Shown: positions 17,135-25,555 of the stretch, piece after piece
Numbering within the stretch: the first letter of the stretch is position 1
Layout of the letters: the number at the start of each line of letters is the position of its first letter
Assembly (NCBI GenBank): GCA_004124875.1
Contig: SCKJ01000003.1
Coordinates: 329,105-393,104 of the forward strand
Direction: 5' to 3'
Length of the DNA stretch: 64,000 bases
DNA from: Fidelibacterota bacterium
Lineage (GTDB): Bacteria; Fidelibacterota; Marinisomatia; SCGC-AAA003-L08; TS1B11
Translations under genes and position numbers: made by a program
The notes under the pieces: generated by a model
What the model saw: the letters and a program-made list of their open reading frames with translations, nothing else
Told to the model about the DNA's origin: nothing
The model's database searches: none

Positions 17135-18568
17135 TCAGCTCGAGAGCGTGCTGTCCCCGGATTGCCTGTACGTCAACGCGCCACTGGGACAATGTTCGAC
17201 AGTGCTTATGACGGCTTCGGCGGTTGCGCCATCCGCACTTATCCAAGGTCGATTCCGCAAATTAAATACCTTGGGAAGACGGGTCAGACATACCGCCGAA
17301 TGGGTGCAGACCACTGGATCGAACAGCACGATGACGTGTGTCCCACGATATTCCTTGGGACCACGGCGCTTCCCCGGCCGGCCAGTATTCTCCTTCTCCG
17401 AATAAACGCCTGTCAGTATGCCGGATCGCCTCTGCACTTCAAATACAGTGATAACCACTGAGACAACGCCGAAAAGAACGGCCAGCCCAATCGGGTGTAA
17501 AGACCCTGCCATTAAAAGCGGGGGGGTGATAGTTGCCAAGGCAATTCCATAGGTTGCTGTGAGCCTTGGCCCTTCCCGAGGAGGATAGGTGATCAGTTGC
17601 AGGCTGTAAAAGGCAGCGATCCACAACGCGAGACCTCCACCCAATAGCCAGATTGTCTCGGGCGGGAATATTGCGTGGTTGGAATCCTCTATGATATGTC
17701 CGATGCCGACTCGCATTGCAATTAGCCCGAGGAGCATCGGCAAATGCATGAACATGTATGCCTGTCCGTTTCCCAGACTGCACTCCAATACCGCCCGGTC
17801 CACATAGCCGAAGTAATTCCACCAGATTGAGGTAACAATCGCGAATCCGGTAAATGCCGCGACCACGGCCAGGGGATTCCAGTTTACGTCTCCAACTCCC
17901 ATAATAATAGCCAGGATGGACTCACCCAGGACGATGATCGTGAACAGCCCAACCCGCTCGGGAAGATGAACGGTGTGGACGGGGAATTGTCTCGCGACCT
18001 TTCGTGCCAGAATAAACGTAGCGAACTCAATGAATATGCCAACTGCCCAAAAAATGTAGCGCAGAGGGGCATCCAACCATATTGAGATGAGCCAGAGTGA
18101 TGCCCCCGCAGTGTAGCCAGCCAGCAAAAATGCGGTGAGCCTATTGGCCTCTGGATATTGCTCACGTGCCCGGAAGTACAGGACTATGAGCGTCGCTCTG
18201 GTGGCCACATAAGCGACCGCAAATCCTGCTGATCCCGACCCAAATGCCTGGGGGAGCTGCACGGCCATGGCTGCAGACGCGAGCATCTGGAGAAGGATCA
18301 TGCCCCGCTGAAAGTTGTCGTCCTCACCGAAACGGGTCGAAAATATTGTGTACCCCGCCCACGACCACCAGACGGGTATGAACAAGCCAACGAAGACTGC
18401 GAGGCCTTGAATACTGACATCATCGCTGAGCTGATGGGCTAAGACAGCGATGGCAACTACGTAGACCAGATCATAGAAGAGCTCCAGCCATGTCGCGTGG
18501 CGGTGCTCAGTTGGCGATCCACCATCAAAATCTGCCGTGGAGAGTCTTGTTGTCACTGAATCAACCAT
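17135..18568 (-). CDS. LtrA family membrane protein fused to a 4Fe-4S mono-cluster domain
   Basis: Residues about 20-385 are a low-temperature-requirement-A protein: the opening HATWLELFYDLVYVVAIAVL, ERVGLFTIIVLGESILAI and ten or so membrane helices. After a basic linker (RPGKRRGPK), residues about 400-470 form a divergent ferredoxin-like domain of the Fer4_19 type, with cysteines in VVCTHSAVCLTRLP and EHCPSGALTY. LtrA proteins normally end after the last helix. The function of either part in this setting is unknown; a membrane redox or stress role is a guess. It lies downstream of the Rieske-ThDP gene on the same strand (104-bp gap), and its end faces the EEP gene. Confidence 0.85.
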   Translation of the reverse strand: MVDSVTTRLSTADFDGGSPTEHRHATWLELFYDLVYVVAIAVLAHQLSDDVSIQGLAVFVGLFIPVWWSWAGYTIFSTRFGEDDNFQRGMILLQMLASAAMAVQLPQAFGSGSAGFAVAYVATRATLIVLYFRAREQYPEANRLTAFLLAGYTAGASLWLISIWLDAPLRYIFWAVGIFIEFATFILARKVARQFPVHTVHLPERVGLFTIIVLGESILAIIMGVGDVNWNPLAVVAAFTGFAIVTSIWWNYFGYVDRAVLECSLGNGQAYMFMHLPMLLGLIAMRVGIGHIIEDSNHAIFPPETIWLLGGGLALWIAAFYSLQLITYPPREGPRLTATYGIALATITPPLLMAGSLHPIGLAVLFGVVSVVITVFEVQRRSGILTGVYSEKENTGRPGKRRGPKEYRGTHVIVLFDPVVCTHSAVCLTRLPKVFNLRNRPWISADGATAEAVISTVEHCPSGALTYRQSGDSTLSS

Positions 18569-18672
18569 CGAATTTACGATTGGCTTTCATGGGTGCGAGG
18601 TGCGCTCTCATTCCTTATTAAGCCGGTCATTATCTTCAACGCAGCCGGAATACGTCAAGCGCGCCCCGGAAA

Positions 18673-20619
18673 TCATATCAACAAGGGGTCCGTGAGGATT
18701 TCGACAATAAACGGCTTATCGCTATTGAGACCCTTTTTTAACGCATCCTCAATCTGTTCCGGCGCGGTGACTCGAATGCCATCACCTCCGCAAAGTTTGG
18801 CATACGCGGCAAAGTCCGGATTGGTTAAGTCCGTTTGCCAGACCTCCATATGATCGGCTTCGAACTCCTTTGAGATTTTACCGAGTTGACTGTTGTTCAG
18901 CAGCACCAGTGTTATGGGCATGCTGTAGCGGACGGCCGTAGTGAATTCTGCCAGGTACTGGCCGAAGCCGCCATCGCCGGCGACAGCGATAACCTTGCGG
19001 CCCGTCCCTGCGGACCAGGCTCCCATGGCCGCGGGAAATCCGAATCCGATCGATCCGAGGTAGCCCGACATGAGGATGGTCTGCTCCTTGCATTCGAAGT
19101 AGCGGCCGAAGGAATAGGTGTTGTTTCCAACATCGACAGCGATGATGGCATCCGCTGGCGCAAGGTTACCGAGGGCCTCAAAAATAGATGCGGAGTTCAG
19201 TCCTGTTGTAGGTTGCTCCGCCCGGCGCCGTTCCTTTTCCTTGCGCCATTTTCCCCAGCGGGTTGAAATTTCCTCGCGCAGCCGCGGCCGTGCCTGGGGA
19301 GCCAGGTGTTCATCAGCCAACAGTTGCTCGATTGTGACGCCGATATCTCCCCACAAGGGAACCTCAACGGGATGGAACTTGCCGAGCGTCATCCGGTCCC
19401 GGTCAACCTGAATGGTGGGGATATACTCCGCGATACCCGTATGGACAGAGAAGGAGGTTCCGAAGGTGATGAGTAAATCTGCGGTCCCCATCATGGTGCT
19501 CGCTACGGGGATGCCGCTGCGGCCAAGTACACCGCAAGCCAGAGGGTGACTGTCAGGCACGAGGCCCTTGGCTTTGAAGGTAGTGACAACTGGCGCGGTT
19601 ATCTTTTCGGCAAAACGCAGCACATCATCCTTGAATCCGGCCGCACCCTGGCCACAGACGATGGTCGGCCGTTTAGCCGCATTAAGCAGCTCCAGGGCTC
19701 GCTGTAATTCATCCTTCGGCGGGGCGATCGTAACCAGCGGGACCCGACCAACTCTGGGGGTCTCCGGTTGCGGCTCTCTAGCCGGCAGATGCTGCATTTC
19801 ATCGGGAAAGATAAGGGCGGTGGGTCCGTGTTCCACCTCGGCGTGTTTAATGGCGAGGGCCATAAGGTCTGACGCGTTTTGAGAACCAAGGACGACCTGT
19901 TGCCACCTGGTTACGGGTTTAAGCGCGGAATGCAGGTCCACCTCCTGAAAGGTCCCCGGCCCCATAATCTGGGTGTTCACTTGTCCCACCAGCGCCAGCA
20001 ACGGCACGTTATCTACGTTCGCATCCCACATCCCGGTGATCATATTGGTGGCGCCGGGTCCGGCGATGGCAAAACAGGCGGCGGTTTTACCAGTAAGTTT
20101 GGCGTAGGCCGAAGCAGCGAATGCTGCAGCACCCTCATGGCGTATGCCATAATAGCGCAGACGTCCATCAGATTCAGCCCGCCGCATAGCGTCAGCCAGA
20201 CCGAGATTTGAATGCCCCACCATGCCAAACACAACATTGACGCCCCAGTCGGTCATGACAGTTACCACCTGGTCTGCCAGCGTGGCTTGATGCGTGGCTG
20301 GCTCCACACCGACAAAGATGCCATTCTGCCGGATCTCTATCGGGTAAGGGTCAACGCGATCCTCAAATCCTTCCGGAGCTTTGCCGGTCACGGGATCGTA
20401 CTGGTAGGCGTGCCAGGGGCAGATTACCCAGCCATCTTCCAGCTGCCCTTCACCCAACGGGCCGCCTTGATGGGCGCAGCGGTTGTCCAAGGCGGTGAGC
20501 GCGCCCTCATGATTGACCAGGCAGATCTGCTGTGTGCCTGCGGTAACCGTCCGGACGCGATTGTCGGGGAGCGAGTTTAAGTCGGCAACACGGTGCCACT
20601 GCTTAGTGTTATTAGCCAT
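18673..20619 (-). CDS. Rieske [2Fe-2S] domain fused to thiamine-diphosphate enzyme (pyruvate oxidase/acetolactate synthase type)
   Basis: Residues about 5-105 are a Rieske domain with the two ligand pairs CAH (CAHQGGPLGEG) and CxxH (CPWHAYQYD). Residues about 115-648 are a full three-domain ThDP enzyme: the activating glutamate in YGIRHEGAAAFAASAYAK, AGPGATNMITG, a central nucleotide-type domain, and the cofactor motif GDGGFGQYLAEFTTA running to LLNNSQLG. ATG 20619 is chosen because the Rieske fold starts a few residues later; ATG 20658 would add 13 residues. It probably decarboxylates a 2-oxo acid and hands electrons to the cluster, but the substrate is not evident. Confidence 0.88.
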   Translation of the reverse strand: MANNTKQWHRVADLNSLPDNRVRTVTAGTQQICLVNHEGALTALDNRCAHQGGPLGEGQLEDGWVICPWHAYQYDPVTGKAPEGFEDRVDPYPIEIRQNGIFVGVEPATHQATLADQVVTVMTDWGVNVVFGMVGHSNLGLADAMRRAESDGRLRYYGIRHEGAAAFAASAYAKLTGKTAACFAIAGPGATNMITGMWDANVDNVPLLALVGQVNTQIMGPGTFQEVDLHSALKPVTRWQQVVLGSQNASDLMALAIKHAEVEHGPTALIFPDEMQHLPAREPQPETPRVGRVPLVTIAPPKDELQRALELLNAAKRPTIVCGQGAAGFKDDVLRFAEKITAPVVTTFKAKGLVPDSHPLACGVLGRSGIPVASTMMGTADLLITFGTSFSVHTGIAEYIPTIQVDRDRMTLGKFHPVEVPLWGDIGVTIEQLLADEHLAPQARPRLREEISTRWGKWRKEKERRRAEQPTTGLNSASIFEALGNLAPADAIIAVDVGNNTYSFGRYFECKEQTILMSGYLGSIGFGFPAAMGAWSAGTGRKVIAVAGDGGFGQYLAEFTTAVRYSMPITLVLLNNSQLGKISKEFEADHMEVWQTDLTNPDFAAYAKLCGGDGIRVTAPEQIEDALKKGLNSDKPFIVEILTDPLLI

Positions 20620-20688
20620 ACGAAACGTTAATCCGCGGCATTGGGCAAGGCCAAACATTTAATTTGAATGCCTTCGAGAAGAATGTCG

Positions 20689-20788
20689 TTAGGCTGATAC
20701 TAATCGCCTAAAGTATCGGCCTCACCACAGCATCCCCAGCTACGGAGGGGTGATCACATGCTCGTTGGGGGCATGCCTATCTCACCCC
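20689..20788. promoter_or_regulatory. divergent promoter region with inverted repeat and hairpin
   Basis: Between the minus-strand Rieske-ThDP gene and the plus-strand gene at 20907 lies an inverted repeat at 20689-20711 (TTAGGC and GCCTAA arms). A larger potential stem-loop sits at 20747-20788, with GGGGTGA pairing to TCACCCC and an inner CATGC pairing to GCATG. It could be an operator plus a structured leader for the downstream gene. Confidence 0.35.
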
Positions 20789-20906
20789 TGCATTCTCGCC
20801 ACCGTTAACCTTCGTCCGGGGCGCGCGTCTATTCCACAGTTATGAGAACCTTACCGGGACGAGACCGGGTCCGTCTGGCCGTCGCGCATCATAAAAGGAT
20901 AAAACC

Positions 20907-21590
20907 ATGCGATATTTGCTTTTGATACTGACGTTGGCGACGGCTGTCGCCGTGGTCGATGCCCAAGGCAGACGGGCGCACCGTCGTGCCAGTGGCCACA
21001 ATATATCTCTGACGGAGGATCAGCGCGCCCAGGTTCAATTGCTGGCGGAAAGTCTGCGAGCGGCAGGGGCATCCCGCACGGACATTCGGGAAGCCATCGC
21101 CGATCTGTTCGCCGACTGGGGCATCGAAAGACCGGACCGCGGAGACGGTTTTTTTGCCCAACTGAGCGCTGACCAAAAAGATGAACTGCGAGCCCTGGTT
21201 GAGGATTTGCGCACCGCTGGAGCAACACGCGAGGAAGTCAGGGCGGCGGTTAAAACACTATTTGAATCCTGGGGACTGGAGCTGCCTAAGCCCCGGGGGC
21301 GCTGGTACCAGCAACGGATAGGCTCAGCCCATAATCGGCCAAATCCGTTCAATCCATCCACCAGCATCACTTATTCTGTCGAAGAGGCATCCCTGGTCAG
21401 CCTGCAAATATTTGACCTGACTGGCCGGCTGGTACAATCATTTGAGCCCGGTTTCCAGGATATCGGCACTTATAGCGTGACCTGGCAAGGCCGGCATGCG
21501 AACGGCTTCCCCGCGCCATCAGGGATTTACTTTTACCGGATATCCGCGGGAGACCAAGCGCTGGTCAAGAGAATGCTACTGCTCAAGTAA
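20907..21590 (+). CDS. exported helical-repeat protein with C-terminal sorting domain
   Basis: The 227-residue product has a signal peptide (MRYLLLILTLATAVAVVDAQ) and two copies of a roughly 45-residue helical unit, starting LTEDQRAQVQLLAESLR and LSADQKDELRALVEDLR and each ending in a DWGIERP/SWGLELP-like segment. It ends with a type IX-like sorting domain (NRPNPFNPSTSITY to VKRMLLLK). The LTxxQ character recalls Spy/CpxP periplasmic proteins, and the next gene also has it. AAAGGA lies upstream of the ATG. The role is unknown; envelope or metal stress is a possibility. Confidence 0.8.
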   Translation: MRYLLLILTLATAVAVVDAQGRRAHRRASGHNISLTEDQRAQVQLLAESLRAAGASRTDIREAIADLFADWGIERPDRGDGFFAQLSADQKDELRALVEDLRTAGATREEVRAAVKTLFESWGLELPKPRGRWYQQRIGSAHNRPNPFNPSTSITYSVEEASLVSLQIFDLTGRLVQSFEPGFQDIGTYSVTWQGRHANGFPAPSGIYFYRISAGDQALVKRMLLLK

Positions 21591-21631
21591 GAATGTTCAC
21601 CACCCCGGCAACTTGCAGGAGGAGCCCGACC

Positions 21632-22054
21632 ATGAAGAAATACCTATTGACGGCGATGCTGGCCTCTGCTTCCCTGGCCTTCGGGCAGCCTGAGGGTGGA
21701 GGCCGCGACAGACCTGATCTGGGCCTCGACCCCGAGCAGCATGAGCAGATCGTGAAGCTACGTGACGAATTCCAGGTCGAAGCCATCGATCTGCGGGCTG
21801 ATCTCCAGAAATTGCGCCTCACTCTCCGCCAGCAGATGCGCACAGACAAACCCAATATGCGCACCATCAACGGCACGGTGGACCGGATCGCCGCCACACG
21901 GGGAGCTTTGGAAAAGTTGCGCATCAAACAGCACATCGAAGTCCGCGCGCTCCTCACCCCCGATCAGCGCCGCACATTCGACGCCCGCCCCTTCAGGCAC
22001 GGCAGGGACCGCTTCCAGGGCCGCCGTTTCCACGGCCGCCAGCGGGGCTGGTAG
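21632..22054 (+). CDS. Spy/CpxP-like periplasmic protein
   Basis: ATG 21632 is preceded by GGAGG about 8 bp upstream and opens a signal peptide (MKKYLLTAMLASASLAFGQ); the frame is open 13 codons further but without a good signal. The mature part (about 120 residues) is a charged alpha-hairpin with LDPEQHEQIVKLRDEF and, near the end, LTPDQRRTFDARP, matching the two LTxxQ-type motifs of the Spy/CpxP/zinc-resistance group. The C-terminus is rich in Arg, His and Gly. Probably co-transcribed with the gene at 20907. Family members act as periplasmic chaperones or metal-stress sensors. Confidence 0.75.
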   Translation: MKKYLLTAMLASASLAFGQPEGGGRDRPDLGLDPEQHEQIVKLRDEFQVEAIDLRADLQKLRLTLRQQMRTDKPNMRTINGTVDRIAATRGALEKLRIKQHIEVRALLTPDQRRTFDARPFRHGRDRFQGRRFHGRQRGW

Positions 22055-22170
22055 CCGTCCCTCAAGACACGCAGTGCGCCGCCCATGGTCAGGACTCCGG
22101 CCGGGGGGCCAACCGTTGCGGCATCGCCAGCCGTTGCTGGCTGAACCAGCCGTAATAACTGAAATGTGTG

Positions 22171-22199
22171 TTGACTTTATATCAGTTTAGGACTAAACT
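22171..22199 (+). promoter_or_regulatory. marR promoter with overlapping operator
   Basis: A -35 box TTGACT (22171-22176), a 17-bp spacer and a -10 box TAAACT (22194-22199) precede the regulator gene. A perfect inverted repeat AGTTTAG-GA-CTAAACT at 22184-22199 covers the -10 box. This is the layout expected of an autorepressing MarR protein, and a matching site occurs at 22674. Confidence 0.65.
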
Positions 22200-22204
22200 A
22201 TCAC

Positions 22205-22657
22205 ATGAGCGGTGAAATTACCAACGGCCAGTTAAGGCAGCGCAGGCTTGATCGAGTTCTTACGACCTGGGCCAGATTATTTCGGGTCTCCCGAAATTTT
22301 GCTAAACGGGCAGCCGAACCACTCATGCAGGCTGATTTGAGTGGCCCTCAGTTTTATCTGCTGCAGGTGATCGGCTCCGATGAGGGTCATAATCAACAAG
22401 AATATGCCGATAAAATGGCGGTGACTAAGGGGAATATTTGCCAGCATATCGATAAATTAGAGAGGCGAGGGCTGCTCTACAGAGAAAGCCATGGCAAAGA
22501 GAAGCAACTGTACCTGGCAAATAGTGGTCGTCTCATCATGGGGGCCATAGTGCCTGAACATGACAAAATTGTGAAAGATATTTTTGCCGCCTTAACGGAG
22601 CAGGAAGTCAAGACGCTTTCCACATTGCTGAACAAATTGATGAAAAGAAGCCGCTAA
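22205..22657 (+). CDS. MarR family transcriptional regulator
   Basis: A 150-residue winged-helix protein. The N-terminal dimerisation helix is followed by DLSGPQFYLLQVI, the recognition helix VTKGNICQHIDKLERRGLLY, the wing (RESHGKEKQLYLA) and a C-terminal dimerisation helix. Such proteins bind palindromes as dimers and release them on binding small aromatics or oxidants. It starts 5 bp after its own operator. The genes behind it (a small membrane protein, an MFS exporter and an NmrA protein) suggest control of efflux or stress detoxification. Confidence 0.9.
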   Translation: MSGEITNGQLRQRRLDRVLTTWARLFRVSRNFAKRAAEPLMQADLSGPQFYLLQVIGSDEGHNQQEYADKMAVTKGNICQHIDKLERRGLLYRESHGKEKQLYLANSGRLIMGAIVPEHDKIVKDIFAALTEQEVKTLSTLLNKLMKRSR

Positions 22658-22673
22658 GTTTTTTTAAAATAAC

Positions 22674-22689
22674 AGTATAGTCCTAAACG
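22674..22689 (+). promoter_or_regulatory. second MarR-type operator over a -10 box
   Basis: The sequence AGTATAG-TC-CTAAACG has the same 7-2-7 layout as the operator at 22184-22199 and shares most of its arm bases. It includes TATAGT, a good -10 hexamer, and lies 63 bp upstream of the small membrane protein gene, so MarR probably represses that gene too. Confidence 0.55.
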
Positions 22690-22751
22690 ATGCAATCTAA
22701 TAAAGGGTGATGAGTCGTTACTGAAAATCATAAATAGTGAGGAGAATTATC

Positions 22752-23213
22752 ATGACAACCACAACGAATACAGCCGGCGATCCTAACCGAAATGAACAGA
22801 TCGTCCCGATCGGTAAACTCTGGCGGGTCGGCTTGATTGCGGCGGCCGGGGCATCCTTGGCCAATCTTGCTCTCTACTGGGTTGCCAAGGCTATGTTTGG
22901 AATCTCATTCATTATCCCCATGGGAGGTCCCAGCGGCCCATTAGAGCCTCTCCCAGCGGGGCCGATTGTCTTTCTTAATGTTGTTCCAGCTATTGGAGGA
23001 ACGATACTCCTGGCCCTTCTTGGTAAATATGTAGCCCGCCCCATTCGGCTGTTCTGGATTATTTCGGGAGTACTGTTCCTGTTATCATTCGCATTGCCCA
23101 TCACCCTGCCGGCAGGTATTGCCACCTCAACTAAAATTGGCCTTAGCCTGATGCACCCTATCACTTGGGGGATAATTGGCTGGGTGCTGACCACGCGGGG
23201 CCGTGAAAAGTAA
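22752..23213 (+). CDS. small four-helix membrane protein, DUF6069-like
   Basis: ATG 22752 follows GAGGAGA at good spacing and gives 153 residues. After a hydrophilic N-terminus there are four membrane segments (about residues 27-50, 70-95, 105-125 and 130-150), with a conserved-looking PMGGPSGPLEPLPAGP loop between the first two. It resembles DUF6069-type proteins, whose function is unknown. It is under a MarR-type operator and precedes an MFS exporter. Confidence 0.65.
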   Translation: MTTTTNTAGDPNRNEQIVPIGKLWRVGLIAAAGASLANLALYWVAKAMFGISFIIPMGGPSGPLEPLPAGPIVFLNVVPAIGGTILLALLGKYVARPIRLFWIISGVLFLLSFALPITLPAGIATSTKIGLSLMHPITWGIIGWVLTTRGREK

Positions 23214-23363
23214 ATCGACACCTTGGACAGTCCCGGCCGGGCAGGTTAGAGCGACGCCTTATCTGACTCAGCGAGAGCCCTTGCATGGATCGTTGCAAGT
23301 GATTACCGGGATTGGAGAAAAACCGTTTTAAACAGAATCTCAATTCGCAATCTGACCATTCTG

Positions 23364-24503
23364 ATGGGGAGTACGATGACCGTGATGGCTGGGGCCACCA
23401 TTGCGCCAGCACTGCCCGGCATGAAACTTTTTTTTCAGGACGTGCTCCATGCCGATATTCTGGTCAAGCTGGTCTTGACGATGCCCGCCCTGCTCATTGC
23501 CATCGGGGCCCCCTTTTCCGGTATCCTCCTTGACCGCTGGGGACGGAAACCGGTCATAATCATGGCGCTGATTTTATATGGCCTGGCCGGGGCATCAGGT
23601 TATCTGCTGGACTCGCTGTACGGTATTTTAATCGGTAGAGCGTTGTTGGGGCTGGCGGTGGCCGGCGTGATGAGCGGCTTCACAACCTTAATTGCCGATT
23701 ATTTTAGCGGGGATAAGCTCAATCAATTTATGGGCTATCAAGCCGGATTTATGGGCCTGGGTGGGGTGGTTTTTCTGTTAGCTGGAGGCTATTTAGCCGA
23801 TGTCGGTTGGCAGTATCCCTTTTTAATCTACCTATTTGCCTTTGTCGTGCTACCGGGAGTTCTGTTCGCTATTGATGAACCAGACCTTCAGGCAAGTTCG
23901 ATTCAGCAAAGCGTCCCGGTTGAAAAAGTCACCTTCCTGTCTAAAAACGTCATCTTGATCTATGTTGTTGCCTTTGCCGGTATGGTTATTTTTTATATGA
24001 TACCGGTACAGTTGCCCTTTTACCTCACAGAGAACGGAGTCAGCAGCAGTCAGGTTGGCATGGCGCTAGCGGCTCAGGCGCTAGTTGCAGCTATTGTTTC
24101 GCTGCAATTCCAAAAAATCAAAGCGCGTTTTTCGTTTGAACGCATCGCCGGCCTGGTATTTCTGGCAATGGGCTTGGGCTATATTATTCTAGCCACTTCA
24201 AGCAGTTACGCGATTGTGATTCTGGGGTTGTTGATTTTCGGGATCGGACTAGGCATGGTGGTGCCAAATCTCAACGTTTGGCTGATTTCGGCCATTCCGG
24301 CGACCGTACGCGGCCGCGCAATCGGAGGCCTGACGATGAGTCTATTTCTGGGGCAATTCCTATCGCCTGTTATTGTGCAACCCATATTGGCACAGGCGGG
24401 CACGACGGGCGCCTTCGGGATTATTGGGGGGGTGTCACTACTGCTGGGAGTAGTCTCCGTTGGTTTTCCTATAATTCAGCGCAGATTTCGTTCCTTATCG
24501 TGA
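23364..24503 (+). CDS. MFS transporter, probable drug/metabolite exporter
   Basis: The 379-residue protein has about twelve membrane helices and the MFS loop 2-3 motif GILLDRWGRKPVIIMALILY. The N-terminus (MGSTMTVMAGATIAPALPG) is that of 12-helix drug-efflux-type carriers. The same frame reads on upstream as RISIRNLTIL, which looks coding, yet has no ATG, GTG or TTG start. One A fewer in the A-run near 23318 would connect it to a TTG start at 23312, so the true N-terminus may be about 15 residues longer. Confidence 0.82.
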   Translation: MGSTMTVMAGATIAPALPGMKLFFQDVLHADILVKLVLTMPALLIAIGAPFSGILLDRWGRKPVIIMALILYGLAGASGYLLDSLYGILIGRALLGLAVAGVMSGFTTLIADYFSGDKLNQFMGYQAGFMGLGGVVFLLAGGYLADVGWQYPFLIYLFAFVVLPGVLFAIDEPDLQASSIQQSVPVEKVTFLSKNVILIYVVAFAGMVIFYMIPVQLPFYLTENGVSSSQVGMALAAQALVAAIVSLQFQKIKARFSFERIAGLVFLAMGLGYIILATSSSYAIVILGLLIFGIGLGMVVPNLNVWLISAIPATVRGRAIGGLTMSLFLGQFLSPVIVQPILAQAGTTGAFGIIGGVSLLLGVVSVGFPIIQRRFRSLS

Positions 24504-24661
24504 TCTGTCTCGATAGTTTTAAAATTTGATCGCAAGGTAAAATTCATGGTCTCAACGTGATGAGCCGTTCTTCTTAAATGATAGTTGGACCGCGGCAAAG
24601 CCGGCCCCGAAAGCCGTTGGAGCTGCGGGATCAAGTTCAAAACTGAAAGAGGAGTATTACA

Positions 24662-25555
24662 ATGTCTCAATCAATAAATGTGCTGGTCACTGGCGCTACC
24701 GGCAACCAAGGTGGCGCCGTCGTTCAGGCGCTGTTGAACCGGGGTCATCAAGTTCGGGCCCTGACGCGGAATTCCGCCTCTCCGGCAGCTGACCGGCTGC
24801 GTGAGCAGGGAGTTGAGATTGCTGTCGGTGACTTCAGTGATCAGGATTCCCTCGTGCGTGCTGCACGCGGCGTGGACGCCGTTTATGCGATGGCCACACC
24901 CTTTGAAGGGGGTGTCGAGCAAGAAACCGCCCAGGGTATTGCTGTGGCCGACGCAGCCAAAGCGGCAGGGGTTGGTCATCTCGTCTACAGTTCGGTGGCC
25001 AGCGCAGACCGCGCTACCGGCATTCCGCATTTTGAGAGCAAGTACGAAATAGAAAAGCACATTCTATCATCAGGCGTGCCCTATACCATTATCGCCCCGG
25101 TCTTCTTCATGGATAACATGTTGTTGCCCTGGGTCTTGCCGGGCCTGCGCCAGGGAAAGCTCGCTATGGCAATGCCGGCCACGCGCTCACTGCAACAAAT
25201 CGCGGTGGCGGACGTGGGAGATATTGCCGCGTCGGTTTTTGAGCGTCGCGATGCCTTCATTGGCCGACGTATTGATATCGCTGGTGACGAGCCAACCGGC
25301 GATGAGGCAGCCGCCATCTTGTCCAAGGTGACCGGTCGAGAAATTCGCTATGAAGGGTTTTCCCCGGACGTCCTGCGCGCCGAGAGCGAAGATATGGCCC
25401 TTATGTTCGAGTGGTTCGATACAACCGGTTATGCTGCCGATATCAAGGGCCTGCGCCGCGATTTCCCGGACGTGAAGTGGCATACTTTCGAGGAGTGGGC
25501 ACACAAGCAGGACTGGACTGTTCTCGATCGAAGTTCGAGCGAAATCGCAACCTGA
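24662..25555 (+). CDS. NmrA-like NAD(P)-binding protein
   Basis: The 297-residue product is an atypical short-chain-dehydrogenase fold of the NmrA type. The N-terminal nucleotide motif is VLVTGATGNQGGAVVQALL, followed by VRALTRN, and HLVYSSVASADRATGIPHF replaces the catalytic SDR motif. The C-terminal half has a substrate-like lobe. NmrA proteins sense NAD(P) redox state or act as quinone reductases or isomerases. AGAGGAG lies 9 bp upstream of the ATG. It is the last gene of the MarR set. Confidence 0.88.
   Translation: MSQSINVLVTGATGNQGGAVVQALLNRGHQVRALTRNSASPAADRLREQGVEIAVGDFSDQDSLVRAARGVDAVYAMATPFEGGVEQETAQGIAVADAAKAAGVGHLVYSSVASADRATGIPHFESKYEIEKHILSSGVPYTIIAPVFFMDNMLLPWVLPGLRQGKLAMAMPATRSLQQIAVADVGDIAASVFERRDAFIGRRIDIAGDEPTGDEAAAILSKVTGREIRYEGFSPDVLRAESEDMALMFEWFDTTGYAADIKGLRRDFPDVKWHTFEEWAHKQDWTVLDRSSSEIAT

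Noticed and set aside
16902..17246. Proline-rich minus-strand frame after the LtrA fusion gene
   Set aside because: It overlaps the end of the LtrA gene in another frame and its proline run reflects a GC-rich low-complexity tract. It might be a lost C-terminal extension, but I cannot support it.
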